A stretch of 64,000 bases of DNA, taken from JBBRMW01 sp965246845 (GTDB lineage: Bacteria; Chloroflexota; Anaerolineae; Aggregatilineales; UBA2796). The DNA is taken from contig CBDFFR010000008.1 of assembly GCA_965246845.1 (NCBI GenBank), forward strand, positions 588,637-652,636, written 5' to 3'. The position numbers and the translations under genes were made by a program. Of the stretch, positions 1 through 8,515 are shown one piece after another (positions within the stretch are counted from its first letter, which is position 1; each line of letters begins with the position of its first letter). The notes below the pieces were generated by a model that saw only the letters and a program-made list of their open reading frames with translations, did no database searches and had not been told where the DNA came from.

Positions 1-131
1 TTTCCCGCGCCGCTGGGACCCAATATCCCAACGAACTGCCCACGCTCAACCCGCAAATTGATCGTATCGAGAACGATATTGCGGTCGTAACGACAGGTGA
101 TTTCCCGCAGCTCAATCATCGGGACTGGCAT
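1..131 (-). CDS. Metal ABC transporter ATP-binding protein (N-terminal fragment)
   Basis: This is the first 43 codons of an ABC ATPase, cut by the left edge of the window. The reading frame begins MPVPMIELREITCRYDRN and reaches the Walker A motif GPSGAGK exactly at base 1, about 40 residues in, which is the usual place for this family. A second possible ATG lies at 119. It starts 37 bases after the stop of the zinc/manganese-type solute-binding protein on the same strand, so the two most likely form a transporter operon (binding protein first, then ATPase). The substrate is inferred from the neighbour only. Confidence 0.8.
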   Translation of the reverse strand, partial: MPVPMIELREITCRYDRNIVLDTINLRVERGQFVGILGPSGAG

Positions 132-168
132 TATGCCTCACGACTTCCGATGGTTAAAAGACGGACGC

Positions 169-1281
169 TCACGGTGCTGATGGTGCGGCTACCGCTGTAT
201 CCGCGCCGTGTAGATTCGCGGTCGGTACATCCTTTAAGATAGCGGGGTCGCCTCCTAACGCGCTGGTGATCGTCGTTACATCGTCTACCATCAACTGGAG
301 ATACGAGTGATAGGTGCGGTCGCCCGTCTGGTTGGGCAGGTCGTCATCAGCAAGCGTATCGACGTATCGAACCCCCGTCTCTTTCCCAATTTGCTCGATG
401 ACCTTCGACGGGAACACTTCCGAGCTAAAAATCGCCGGGACCTTCTCCGCGCGGATTTGGTCGATGAGGCTGGCGACATCCTGCGCAGAGGGTTCGGCGA
501 AATCTGCGGGCTGAATTGCCCCGATCACAGTCATGTTGTAGCGCGGTGCAAAATAGGCGAAGGAGTCATGATAGGTCAGAAGTTTGCGCTGCCCAGCCGG
601 AATGCTCGCAACAGCATTACAAATCGCCTGATCCAGCCGTCTCAACCGTGCTGAAAATGCTGTGTAATTCGCGTTGTAAAATGCCGCACCAGCCGGGTCA
701 CGCCTGCTCAGGGTATCACGGATTAATGCGGCATAGTTCTCCGCAAGTAGGGGATTCATCCACAGGTGCGGGTTGGGGTCTCCCTTTTCGACTGGAAAGC
801 TGAAATCGAATATCCAGTCGGTTTCCAGTAGTGTGATTGTACCGAGTTCAACAATCTCCGCGCCTGCCTTCAAATTTGGCACGGCGAGTTTGCGGGTTGG
901 TTCTTCCAGACTGAGGCCATTGAGGAACACAATATCGGCTTTGCCGATGAACTCGACGGCAGACGGCTTCGGCTCGAAGGTATGCGAGTCCGCACCTTCA
1001 GGAATCAGCCCATGAATTTGTAGACGCGCGCCACCGATGTTGAACACAATGTTTGTCAGTGGCGCTACGGTTGTCACGACGTACAAAGTTGCAGTAGCCG
1101 GAGCGGGAGTTTGCGCAGCTTCGGGTGTTGTAACGGGTGGCAGGCTCGCTGATGGTGTACAGGCGGTGAGCGCCGGATTTGACGCTGCTTTGGTCGTGTT
1201 TTGGTAGCTGAAACATAGTATCAGAGACAGCAGACAAACTATCCGTACTCGATTTGAAAAGATTGTTGCCAAGTGATGCAC
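169..1281 (-). CDS. Zinc/manganese ABC transporter substrate-binding protein (ZnuA/TroA family)
   Basis: A 370-residue exported protein of the cluster A-I metal-binding family, which captures Zn or Mn outside the membrane and hands it to an ABC permease. The N-terminus has a basic start and a hydrophobic signal segment (residues 12-32), followed by a Pro/Thr/Ala-rich linker and then the domain opening YVVTTVAPLTNIV. All four expected metal ligands can be seen: His in DSHTFEP, His in DPNPHLWMNP, His in TYHDSFAYFA, and the acidic DTLADDDLP near the C-terminus. There is no long His-rich loop of the kind seen in many ZnuA proteins, so Mn is as possible as Zn. No lipobox is obvious. The ATPase gene follows at once. 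Confidence 0.9.
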   Translation of the reverse strand: MHHLATIFSNRVRIVCLLSLILCFSYQNTTKAASNPALTACTPSASLPPVTTPEAAQTPAPATATLYVVTTVAPLTNIVFNIGGARLQIHGLIPEGADSHTFEPKPSAVEFIGKADIVFLNGLSLEEPTRKLAVPNLKAGAEIVELGTITLLETDWIFDFSFPVEKGDPNPHLWMNPLLAENYAALIRDTLSRRDPAGAAFYNANYTAFSARLRRLDQAICNAVASIPAGQRKLLTYHDSFAYFAPRYNMTVIGAIQPADFAEPSAQDVASLIDQIRAEKVPAIFSSEVFPSKVIEQIGKETGVRYVDTLADDDLPNQTGDRTYHSYLQLMVDDVTTITSALGGDPAILKDVPTANLHGADTAVAAPSAP

Positions 1282-1398
1282 CTTGTGGGAACCTGCACTG
1301 TCGATATTTCAATCGTAGCGCAGTTGTGATGCGTGCAGATACTCTAAAACCTTAAATATTGTTAACTGCTTAAAATTAGCAGACACGTTTCGACCAGC

Positions 1399-1427
1399 AG
1401 CGACGGTGCTTTGCTCACACCGTCGCT
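1399..1427 (-). terminator. Hairpin between multicopper oxidase and metal-binding-protein genes
   Basis: A perfect 10-base-pair stem (AGCGACGGTG with CACCGTCGCT) and a short loop lie 63 bases past the stop of the multicopper oxidase on the minus strand. No T-run follows on either side, so it is a possible attenuating or processing hairpin and not a classic intrinsic terminator. Confidence 0.4.
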
Positions 1428-1489
1428 ACCAAATGGTGACTGCACATGAAGCCAATTACGATCAGCCTAACGAACCGTGAGTAGTCAGG

Positions 1490-3031
1490 CTAGGCTGGTA
1501 CGACCACAAATTGTCCCATCATGCCCTCGTCTTCATGTTCCAAAATGTGGCAGTGGAACATATAGGGCGTGTTGGGATCGGCAAAATCCGTGAAACGCAT
1601 GATGATTTTCACGGTTTCACCGGGGTTGACGCGCACCGTGTCTTTCGAGCCTATTTCATTGGCGGCCACGCCACCGCTGCTGCGGCTAAGGATTTGGAAC
1701 TGGACATCGTGGACATGAAACATATGTGTTTCATCCGAGTTGTTGATCACAGTCCACACTTCGGTATCCCCCAGGCGCACCGTCATGATGTCGTTCATAT
1801 TCATCATGCTCGCCATCGTGGTCATCGTCTGACCATTGATAGTGAACCTGCCGCGATCTGCCCCCGCCAATACCATGTCGCGCGTTACATTTGCCGAAGC
1901 AGCGGCCAAACGATCTACCGCAACCAACCCGGCGGGCAATGCCGCGCGTTGAACACTTTGCACATTAGATATGGTCGCTGCGCTCCCCAATTTGATGGTC
2001 AAAAGGGTGGTGCCGCTACCAGTACGACCGTTTCCGAAGTTCTGGAGGAGCAGCGGCGCGGCGTTGGTCAAATCGATAATGATTTCAGCCCGTTCCGCAG
2101 CGCCCAGACTCAGGCGCGTCATCGTGACCGGATTGGGCAGCAAGCCACCGTCACTGGCAATCTGCTGGAAGGGGTGATTATCAGCAAAGCCGAAGTTGTA
2201 GAAACTCTGATTGGAGGCATTCAGTAGCCGCAGACGTATCCGGGTTTGGTCGGTAGTTAACACAGGTGCGACTGAGCCATTGACCAGCGTTACCCCCTGG
2301 TTGCCACCTCCCCTGCCACCCCCGCCATTATTCCTGAATTGGCCGTTGTTGTCGAAACTTTGATCCTGGAAGATCAGGGGCAGATCATCGACGCCGTAGT
2401 TGTGTGGCAGCAATGCTTGCACGGGTAACTCATCTTCAAGAATGAACATGCCGACCAGTCCACGCAGGACCTGACTCTCCGTTTGACCCATCAAATGCGG
2501 GTGGTACCACAGCGTACTGGCGGGTTGGGCAATCGTGAAACGGGGACTCCAGGTGCTACCCGTCGCAATAGTTTGATGCGGTCCCCCATCCATAGCTGCG
2601 GGCAGGTGCATCCCATGCCAATGCAGGGTTGTCTCTTCGCCAATCTGGTTGGTCACGCTGATTACGACGTCATCACCGCGTTTGGCACGTAAGGTTGGAC
2701 CCAGATAGTTGCCGTTGATACCGAGCGTCGTCGTAGTGAAGCCGCTTACAAGCTGTGATTGGCCTCGTTGCAGCGTCAAATTGAACTGCTTTGCGCCGTT
2801 TTGCGTGTTTGGAGCCAGCAATGGCGGTACGAACAGAGTACCGTTGATCAGGGGCGCTCCAGGCAGTATGGCCGCGCTGACCGATTTAAGCGGCTCAAGG
2901 AGAGCTATCGCCCCTGTACCACCGGCGAGCATGAGCAGATAGCTCAGAAATTTGCGCCGATTGACGTGTCCCGGTTGATTTTCCGTCGCATCGTTGCGGG
3001 TGATCAGGCGTTTAGGGCTGGTTTGCGTCAT
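1490..3031 (-). CDS. Multicopper oxidase (CueO/laccase-like), exported
   Basis: A three-cupredoxin-domain copper oxidase of about 513 residues that probably oxidises metal ions or phenolic compounds outside the membrane. The N-terminus carries NRRKFLSYLL and a hydrophobic stretch ending near SVSA, resembling a Tat signal with only a partial twin-arginine motif. The four copper-binding signatures are complete and in order: HWHGMHLP, WYHPHLMGQT, HMFHVHDVQF and MFHCHILEHEDEGMM, so type 1 and trinuclear sites should be intact. The Met after the last motif is typical of the axial ligand region. A Gly-rich loop (GGGGRGGGN) sits in the middle domain. The start at 3031 is preferred because GGAG lies upstream; another ATG at 3055 would add eight residues. 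Confidence 0.9.
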   Translation of the reverse strand: MTQTSPKRLITRNDATENQPGHVNRRKFLSYLLMLAGGTGAIALLEPLKSVSAAILPGAPLINGTLFVPPLLAPNTQNGAKQFNLTLQRGQSQLVSGFTTTTLGINGNYLGPTLRAKRGDDVVISVTNQIGEETTLHWHGMHLPAAMDGGPHQTIATGSTWSPRFTIAQPASTLWYHPHLMGQTESQVLRGLVGMFILEDELPVQALLPHNYGVDDLPLIFQDQSFDNNGQFRNNGGGGRGGGNQGVTLVNGSVAPVLTTDQTRIRLRLLNASNQSFYNFGFADNHPFQQIASDGGLLPNPVTMTRLSLGAAERAEIIIDLTNAAPLLLQNFGNGRTGSGTTLLTIKLGSAATISNVQSVQRAALPAGLVAVDRLAAASANVTRDMVLAGADRGRFTINGQTMTTMASMMNMNDIMTVRLGDTEVWTVINNSDETHMFHVHDVQFQILSRSSGGVAANEIGSKDTVRVNPGETVKIIMRFTDFADPNTPYMFHCHILEHEDEGMMGQFVVVPA

Positions 3032-3460
3032 GGTCACTTGAAACTCCGTTAACATCCAGAGGGTTTACATCACAACCGCCGGTTGGCGAATGGTGTTCTG
3101 GTGTCGATATAGGCCATCATAGCCCTTACCACAGCGCAACAGGTTAATCTCGACCTGAATACCCTTAAATGATCTTTAAAATAGATGCTTTCTGGCGGCG
3201 GATGTCCTTCGTCGTCTCCGCTTGAAGCAGGAAGTCCGGGTGGCCGATGCCGCCTCGATCCGCCACATCGTGCAGCGCCACTATGCACGGGGGGAGCGCC
3301 GGCCTCATCAGCAGCGTGAGCAAATCCCACGCTCAACCTCCGCATTCATTGCGGCTGCTCACGAATTGGAATGCCTGTACCGGAAAACCTGAACCTGCAA
3401 ATAACAATCCGCGTAAACTGATGGAGTATGTAAGAAGTGGCTCGGATAAGGAGAAAGTCT
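3032..3460. other. Intergenic region with an unexplained open frame
   Basis: Divergent promoter region between the multicopper oxidase and the SH3 protein. On the plus strand at about 3192-3395 there is a stop-free stretch of about 66 codons (for example DVLRRLRLKQEVRVADAASI) that has coding-like composition but no start codon. It may be the remnant of a lost gene. I recognise no family in it. The ribosome binding site AAGGAG at 3448-3453 belongs to the next gene. Confidence 0.3.
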
Positions 3461-4852
3461 ATGAGAACAACCATAAAACGCGCACTGGCTCTATGCCTGA
3501 CGTTCATATACCTGACAATCCCAGTCGTTGGAACAATGCGCGCAAGCGCGCAGAGCGGTGCGTCGAATTGGCCTGCAGGAACTATGCTCCTTGTGAATCC
3601 CAACGTATCCTTTGTATGGGTGCGCGGCGCGCCTGCCTCCAACGGAAGCGTAATCCAGACTATTTATCCGAATTACAACGTCACTGTTGTCAATGGACAG
3701 GCGATTTGGGACGGTGTGCAGTGGTGGTGGCTGGTGACAGCGTTTAATAACACGCGGGGCTGGGTAGAGCAAAACTCGTTGCTTCTTGCGCCACCGCCGG
3801 GAACAACACGAGCGACTGCAGTCCCGCGTCCGACGCTAGCCGCAATCCCGCCGCCGGATTGGTCGATTGGCACACTCGTGATACTAAACCGTCAGGGTCT
3901 CTATGCGTGGCTGCGCAGTGAGCCAAACTCTTACGCGGAGGTTGTCACAACCGTAGGTTACACCTTGCGCTTGGTCGTCAATGGCGGCGCAAATAATGAA
4001 CACTTTCAGTGGGATGGGGTACAGTGGTGGGTCTATGTGCGAACTCTGGGGATTGCGCCCAACTACGGTTGGGTTGAGGCCAAATCTCTGATGCTCGCTA
4101 CGGATACTTCGCAAAATCCGACCGTTTCCCCACAAACATGGACGGTTGGTACGGTAGTTCGCGTGAAAGCCAACATTCCGTTTAGCTGGGTACGAAGTGA
4201 TCACACCTCATATTCACCAACCGTTTACGTAGTCAACAGCGGAGGAATGCTTGAACTAAGCGCACCAGCCGTATTCGACGGCGTTCAATGGTGGTGGCAG
4301 GTCAAAGTAAGTGGCACACAGACGACAGGCTGGGTAGAGCAGAATTCGATGGAGTTGGTGTACACAAGAACACCGTTCTCTACTGAAGCGCTTCCGACGT
4401 CGGGGGCGACAGCAACTCTGCAAGTTTTTGAAGCGATCTTTCAACAATTTGAACATGGTTTTCTGTTGTGGCGCGCGGATCGAGACTGCGTTTATGCATT
4501 CAGCACCAAGCCACCCGATCCCAATATCGTAATTCCTAAGCTGATAGGTTTTCAGGAGTTTGGCGTCTATCACTACTGTCTGGAAGTCGCTTCATTACCA
4601 ACTTCGATGCCTGGTACGCCCTCACCGAGCGGTGCGCTTGGGAAAATTTATAGTTTTTATGCCGAAATTCGGGAGGCACTCGGCAATCCTACAGCTAACG
4701 AGGTTCACTACAGAGCCAAGATTCCAACATTTTCGTGCTCAGGTGAGTTTATGTGTTCGTTCATGCCGCCGCTACTCACACTGCCGGATGGTCGCACGCT
4801 GTCATGCGGGATGCGCGCAGCATCGGCTGGGAAATGTGAAGTTTCGTCTTGA
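3461..4852 (+). CDS. Secreted protein with three SH3-like repeats
   Basis: A 463-residue secreted protein. The start ATG at 3461 follows an AAGGAG site by seven bases, and the first 33 residues form a clear signal peptide. Three copies of a bacterial SH3-like unit follow, each of about 95 residues, with shared landmarks FVWVRG/YAWLRS/FSWVRS at the front and WDGVQWWW, WDGVQWWV and FDGVQWWW near the end, closing with GWVEQNS or GWVEAKS. Pro/Thr linkers join the units. The C-terminal 130 residues (HGFLLWRADRD, several Cys pairs) form a separate domain I do not recognise. Bacterial SH3 units usually bind cell-wall or polysaccharide ligands; that role is an inference here. The glycosyltransferase downstream is co-oriented. 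Confidence 0.75.
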   Translation: MRTTIKRALALCLTFIYLTIPVVGTMRASAQSGASNWPAGTMLLVNPNVSFVWVRGAPASNGSVIQTIYPNYNVTVVNGQAIWDGVQWWWLVTAFNNTRGWVEQNSLLLAPPPGTTRATAVPRPTLAAIPPPDWSIGTLVILNRQGLYAWLRSEPNSYAEVVTTVGYTLRLVVNGGANNEHFQWDGVQWWVYVRTLGIAPNYGWVEAKSLMLATDTSQNPTVSPQTWTVGTVVRVKANIPFSWVRSDHTSYSPTVYVVNSGGMLELSAPAVFDGVQWWWQVKVSGTQTTGWVEQNSMELVYTRTPFSTEALPTSGATATLQVFEAIFQQFEHGFLLWRADRDCVYAFSTKPPDPNIVIPKLIGFQEFGVYHYCLEVASLPTSMPGTPSPSGALGKIYSFYAEIREALGNPTANEVHYRAKIPTFSCSGEFMCSFMPPLLTLPDGRTLSCGMRAASAGKCEVSS

Positions 4853-4951
4853 TCTGTTGGTTCCTTGTAGCGGTTCAGGCTTAGCTGGACTCTACGCATC
4901 AGGCGGATAATACAATGGGAGCAGTCAGGCGGGTTCGCGTAAGCTGCACAG

Positions 4952-6574
4952 TTGCTCAGTCGATTTGGAAAAAAAAGCAGGCTACTCTCAACTTTGGCGG
5001 TAAAAACGACATCAGCGAATTTGGTTCGCATCGTTGGCTCGCGCTATACCGAGCGCATTCAAATCGTACTTCTCGTGCTTGTTTTGCTATTGGCAGCGTA
5101 TCTGCGTCTGGTCAACTTGACGGACAATCCAGGTTGGTACACCGACGAGGGGTCTAACCTGGATGTCGCCCAGCATCTGGCAGCAGGCGAGAGTCGGTAT
5201 ATGGCGCTCGGCCAATCGACGTTGCTCGTGTCGCGGCTGGTGCTCTTTGAAAGCATCTTGACTGGATTGCTGCGTCTGTTTGGTGGCGGAATAAGTACGC
5301 TGCGCGCACTCAGTGGAAGCATCGGTGTGTTGTCTGTCGGTGTGCTGTACTTCGTCGTGCGGCGAATCGCCACACGCGCGCCCGGCTTCGCATTGCTCGC
5401 CGCATTCGTGCTGGCGATATTTCCGCAAGCAGTCCTCTATAGCCGTTTCGGATTCAGCTACAATTTGCTGACGCCACTCGTTCTATTGGCGTACTGGGGG
5501 TTTTGGGAGTATCTGACGACAGGCCATCGTATTGGGCTGGTCTTTGCGGCACTCAGCATCGGCGTAGGCACGCTGTCCGATTTGTGGATGTTGTCGTTTG
5601 TACTTCCATTACTTTGGATAGTCATTGTGCGACAGTGGCAGGATTTGGTATGGAGTTTACCACTGGTCGCCGCACCTTTTGCGGGTTATTGCCTTGTGAT
5701 GTGGATCACAGCGCCAGCCGCGTTTTTGTTTGACCTCAATTTCGTGCTGTTCCGGGTTAGTGGAATGTCCATACCAACCCAACTTCAAAATATTGCCTTG
5801 AACTACACAACGTTAATCGCCCAGGATGGCTGGATGTGTTTGGGGGTTCTTGGAATTCTGTTCATTCGTCCATTCCGACTTTGGTATCTCACGCTGGTGT
5901 GCTTTGGGTTGCCGCTGCTGTTTCTGGGTCGGACGTTGGCTCTCTATGATTTGAGCTTTTATTACATGATCCCAGTCTTGCCCTTCGTGGCGCTTGGGTT
6001 CACAGCCATGCTTTACTATGGCGTTCCAGCGTTATGGCAGCGAATCATCCTTTCCTATCGCAATTCACCTGGCGATGCACGCTGGCAGCGAGCGATACAG
6101 TATGCAAGCAGAGTCGGTCTGCTGTACTTCGTAGTTGGGTTGCCGTTGGCCGTCTCGCTTTCCGGAACATTGCATAATGTTCAACATGGTTTCCAGACAG
6201 CGATTGATCGGGTCGTGATTAAAGGTAGCGATGCACGCGAAGTGGCGCAGTATATCAATACCCATGCGGAACCAAACGATGTGGTGCTTGCCTCGCCGAC
6301 TGTTGCCTGGCTATTCCATGCGCGTACTGCCGACTTTCAAATGGCAATCTCTGCCACCGGACAGCCAACCCCGCATTTCCCGGCAGGATTAGCCAGTAGT
6401 CGTTTCCTGTTTGATCCGCGCCTGGAACGTGCTCGCTATGTGGTAGTCGATGATGTATGGCGGCATTGGGCAGTTTTCGATGTACCGGGCGTCGCGGCCA
6501 TGCTACAGCAGGTTGAAGCATGGCCGCGCGTTTTTCAGGCAGGGAGCTTGTGCGTGTACACCCGTGTGGAATAG
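4952..6574 (+). CDS. GT-C family membrane glycosyltransferase (ArnT/PMT-like)
   Basis: A 540-residue polytopic membrane protein with about eleven hydrophobic segments, beginning near residue 37. The first extracytoplasmic loop carries DNPGWYTDEG, the acidic loop motif expected of GT39/ArnT-type enzymes that transfer sugars from polyprenyl-phosphate donors. A soluble C-terminal part after residue 420 (DRVVIKGSDAREVAQYINTH) resembles the extracellular domain of this class. No ATG is available near the N-terminus; a TTG at 4952 is the best start and lacks a good ribosome binding site. A TACAAT box at 4909-4914 could drive it. Acceptor and donor cannot be told from sequence. Confidence 0.8.
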   Translation: MLSRFGKKSRLLSTLAVKTTSANLVRIVGSRYTERIQIVLLVLVLLLAAYLRLVNLTDNPGWYTDEGSNLDVAQHLAAGESRYMALGQSTLLVSRLVLFESILTGLLRLFGGGISTLRALSGSIGVLSVGVLYFVVRRIATRAPGFALLAAFVLAIFPQAVLYSRFGFSYNLLTPLVLLAYWGFWEYLTTGHRIGLVFAALSIGVGTLSDLWMLSFVLPLLWIVIVRQWQDLVWSLPLVAAPFAGYCLVMWITAPAAFLFDLNFVLFRVSGMSIPTQLQNIALNYTTLIAQDGWMCLGVLGILFIRPFRLWYLTLVCFGLPLLFLGRTLALYDLSFYYMIPVLPFVALGFTAMLYYGVPALWQRIILSYRNSPGDARWQRAIQYASRVGLLYFVVGLPLAVSLSGTLHNVQHGFQTAIDRVVIKGSDAREVAQYINTHAEPNDVVLASPTVAWLFHARTADFQMAISATGQPTPHFPAGLASSRFLFDPRLERARYVVVDDVWRHWAVFDVPGVAAMLQQVEAWPRVFQAGSLCVYTRVE

Positions 6575-6694
6575 AATCTAACTAGTTTGCTCGTTGGTCT
6601 GGTGACAGTGGTTGCTGGTTTGGTCATGCTTATATTGGCTTGGCGCTTGAGAGCTATAGTCATCGTTTCGTGTTTGACTTACACTATTTGGCGC

Positions 6695-7612
6695 TCAGAA
6701 CCGTAAGTTTATTCCGCTCACATCCTGCCAGTGGTACAAGTACAGCACGCGATCTGCTACCCGGTCGCCGAAGGTAGCGCGGAACTGCTCGGCAGTGAGG
6801 TTGGTCGTGATGAGCGTCGGACGCAGTTCGTTGTAGCGTTCGGAGATGACGTCATAGACGTTTCTACGTAGATCATCTGAGATGCTCCTCACGGCGTCCA
6901 TATCGCCCATGTCGTCGATGAGCAGGAATGGCACGCTGGCTGCCGCGCCGACGACTTCCTCATAGCTCAATACGCTGTCCTCGTGATAGGTACTGCGTAT
7001 GCGGCGGATGAATTTCGAGAAATCGACCCAAAGCACGTTCTCGCCGCGTCTTGCACGTTCCATCAGGACACAGGATGCCAGTCCGGTCTTGCCCCGCCCC
7101 ACGCCCCCGGATAGCACCAGCCCGTAACGCTCCACACCGTCGATGACGAGCTGCCCGTTCGCGAACTGCTCACAGACGCGCCGCGCGTCCTCCTTACCTG
7201 CGCGGTCCGCTTTCGGTTGCGCTTCCCATGTCGCGAAGGTAAAGCTGCGATACAGCTTCGGCACGCCTCCACCGTCCATCAGGTGCGCGAGCTTCTCCTG
7301 CGTGCGCTTGTCCTTGAGGCAGTCACACGCGCACGCTTCCAACTGCACGTCAGGGAAGTCATTCACCACCATGTTCGGCGGCACATCCGGTGGCAGTGCA
7401 TACGAGGAGTCATCTTTCAGCCTCGCAAAGTGCAACGTACCTGTATCGTTGCAGTGCCGACAAGCGATGATCTGTTCCTCGCGCAACCCATCCTCAGCGC
7501 TTGACGCACGCGGGGAGGGGTCGCGGCTTTGGCGCAGCGCTGTTATCCGTCGCCTGATGTCCTGCGCCGTCGTGGTTGCCGTCACTGCTGCGGAGGCTGA
7601 TTTGCTGCTCAT
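6695..7612 (-). CDS. DnaC/IstB-like helicase-loader ATPase of the mobile element
   Basis: A 305-residue AAA+ ATPase of the DnaC/DnaI type, which loads the replicative helicase at an origin. The N-terminal third has a Cys cluster (CRHCNDTG and CACDC) like the zinc-binding region of some DnaC-like proteins. The ATPase core shows Walker A (GGVGRGKT), Walker B (FLLIDDMGD) and the sensor 1 region TLITTNLT. The start at 7612 is preceded by AGGA at a four-base spacing. It overlaps the 3' end of the replication initiator by 119 bases in another frame, which points to joint evolution and coupled translation. It is the last gene of the minus-strand replication operon. Confidence 0.85.
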   Translation of the reverse strand: MSSKSASAAVTATTTAQDIRRRITALRQSRDPSPRASSAEDGLREEQIIACRHCNDTGTLHFARLKDDSSYALPPDVPPNMVVNDFPDVQLEACACDCLKDKRTQEKLAHLMDGGGVPKLYRSFTFATWEAQPKADRAGKEDARRVCEQFANGQLVIDGVERYGLVLSGGVGRGKTGLASCVLMERARRGENVLWVDFSKFIRRIRSTYHEDSVLSYEEVVGAAASVPFLLIDDMGDMDAVRSISDDLRRNVYDVISERYNELRPTLITTNLTAEQFRATFGDRVADRVLYLYHWQDVSGINLRF

Positions 7613-8513
7613 CTTTTCCTGCTCCTCTCGTCTTCAACCAGACCCGGATGTTGCGGGCGACATATTCCAGCGGGATGCCCTTGCCGACCCACAGCGGCTC
7701 GCGACTGTTCGCGTGAACGTACCCGGCCACCTGCTGTGGAGTGATACCCTCCTTCACGAGCGCTGACGCAATGGCTCCATACCGCGCATAAGGATTACCC
7801 TTCTGAATAGGACTGGCGGGAAGTGCTTCAAGGTAAGCGTCGATGAGCGCAACGTGCGGCTGCGGGGCGGGAGGGGGTGGCGCGGAACCGGGAGAGGGTG
7901 GCGCGGATGCTGCCTTGACGGAATGTTGTTCATTGCACTTGACCTGCGCTGCATTGGTCTGGGTGTCTTTCATAAACAACTGCGACTGAACACCCCCATC
8001 GTCCACCGCGTCCTCTGACGCGGAAGGATTCTGTGTTTGATCTTGTGTTTTATTGGGTATGTCGGACATACCCCTGTTCGGTATGTGCGACATATGCCCA
8101 ACTGGTGTGTCGGACATACCAGTCTGTCGGACATACCGGGCAGCTTGCGTGCGCTCTTTGGCCGTCTCATGCTTCTGCCGTTGACGCACTTTCAAGCCAT
8201 CGAGGTCCACGCGCTGGTCATAGCTGAGTTCCCATAGCTGTCCATTGTGGGTCGGCTCGCCTATCCTGCACAGCAGCCCGTAACGCTCTAACGTGACCAA
8301 CGCCGGGAGTATTGCTTGACGATTGAGACCGCACTTCTCAAAGCGACTGAGGCTGATGGGCGCGCGGCGCTCGTGAATACGGTCATGCCAGCCGAGGATG
8401 TGCCGGGTCGCAAACGAGAGGACCAGCCATTCTTGTGGCGTGAGTAGCGGCATGATCTCATCGACCAGCACGTTCGGCGTCTGAAAGCTGTTCGGGATGT
8501 AGTTCGAGGTCAT
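7494..8513 (-). CDS. Replication initiation protein (plasmid/phage O-like)
   Basis: A 339-residue protein with an N-terminal winged-helix region (TSNYIPNSFQTPN, LTPQEWLVLSFATRHILGWH, LERYGLLCRIGEPT) like that of plasmid and phage replication initiators, a low-complexity middle and a basic C-terminal domain. The middle segment is encoded by four copies of a DNA palindrome (8055-8135), described separately as iterons, so the gene appears to contain its own origin as lambda O does. ATG at 8513 has GGAAG upstream; a GTG at 8519 that overlaps the stop of the HU-like gene (GTGA) is the other candidate. It lies directly between the HU-like and DnaC-like genes. Assignment as initiator rests on the fold resemblance plus context. 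Confidence 0.7.
   Translation of the reverse strand: MTSNYIPNSFQTPNVLVDEIMPLLTPQEWLVLSFATRHILGWHDRIHERRAPISLSRFEKCGLNRQAILPALVTLERYGLLCRIGEPTHNGQLWELSYDQRVDLDGLKVRQRQKHETAKERTQAARYVRQTGMSDTPVGHMSHIPNRGMSDIPNKTQDQTQNPSASEDAVDDGGVQSQLFMKDTQTNAAQVKCNEQHSVKAASAPPSPGSAPPPPAPQPHVALIDAYLEALPASPIQKGNPYARYGAIASALVKEGITPQQVAGYVHANSREPLWVGKGIPLEYVARNIRVWLKTRGAGKDEQQISLRSSDGNHDGAGHQATDNSAAPKPRPLPACVKR
8055..8135. repeat. Four iteron-like palindromes inside the replication initiator gene (candidate origin)
   Basis: Four copies of the core TGTCGGACA (one with TGTGCGACA), mostly within a longer palindrome GTATGTCGGACATAC. Cores lie at 8060-8068, 8084-8092, 8108-8116 and 8125-8133, with start-to-start distances of 24, 24 and 17 bases. 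Three are read in one frame of the initiator (GMSD/HMSH/GMSD), the fourth in another frame (YVRQ), so DNA rather than protein sequence is being kept. Confidence 0.7.
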
Positions 8514-8515
8514 GT

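Noticed and set aside
3070..3345. A 91-codon minus-strand gene between the oxidase and SH3 protein
   Set aside because: It lacks a ribosome binding site, has biased composition and runs through the oxidase promoter region.
6575..6694. A second copy of the tRNA-Arg 3' end as the left attachment site
   Set aside because: I searched this gap and the first 6.6 kb by eye and found no stretch matching the tRNA 3' end.
8040..8140. CRISPR-like array, because of the repeated 15-base unit
   Set aside because: The units are short palindromes at 24- and 17-base spacing inside a protein gene, with no cas genes; iterons fit better.
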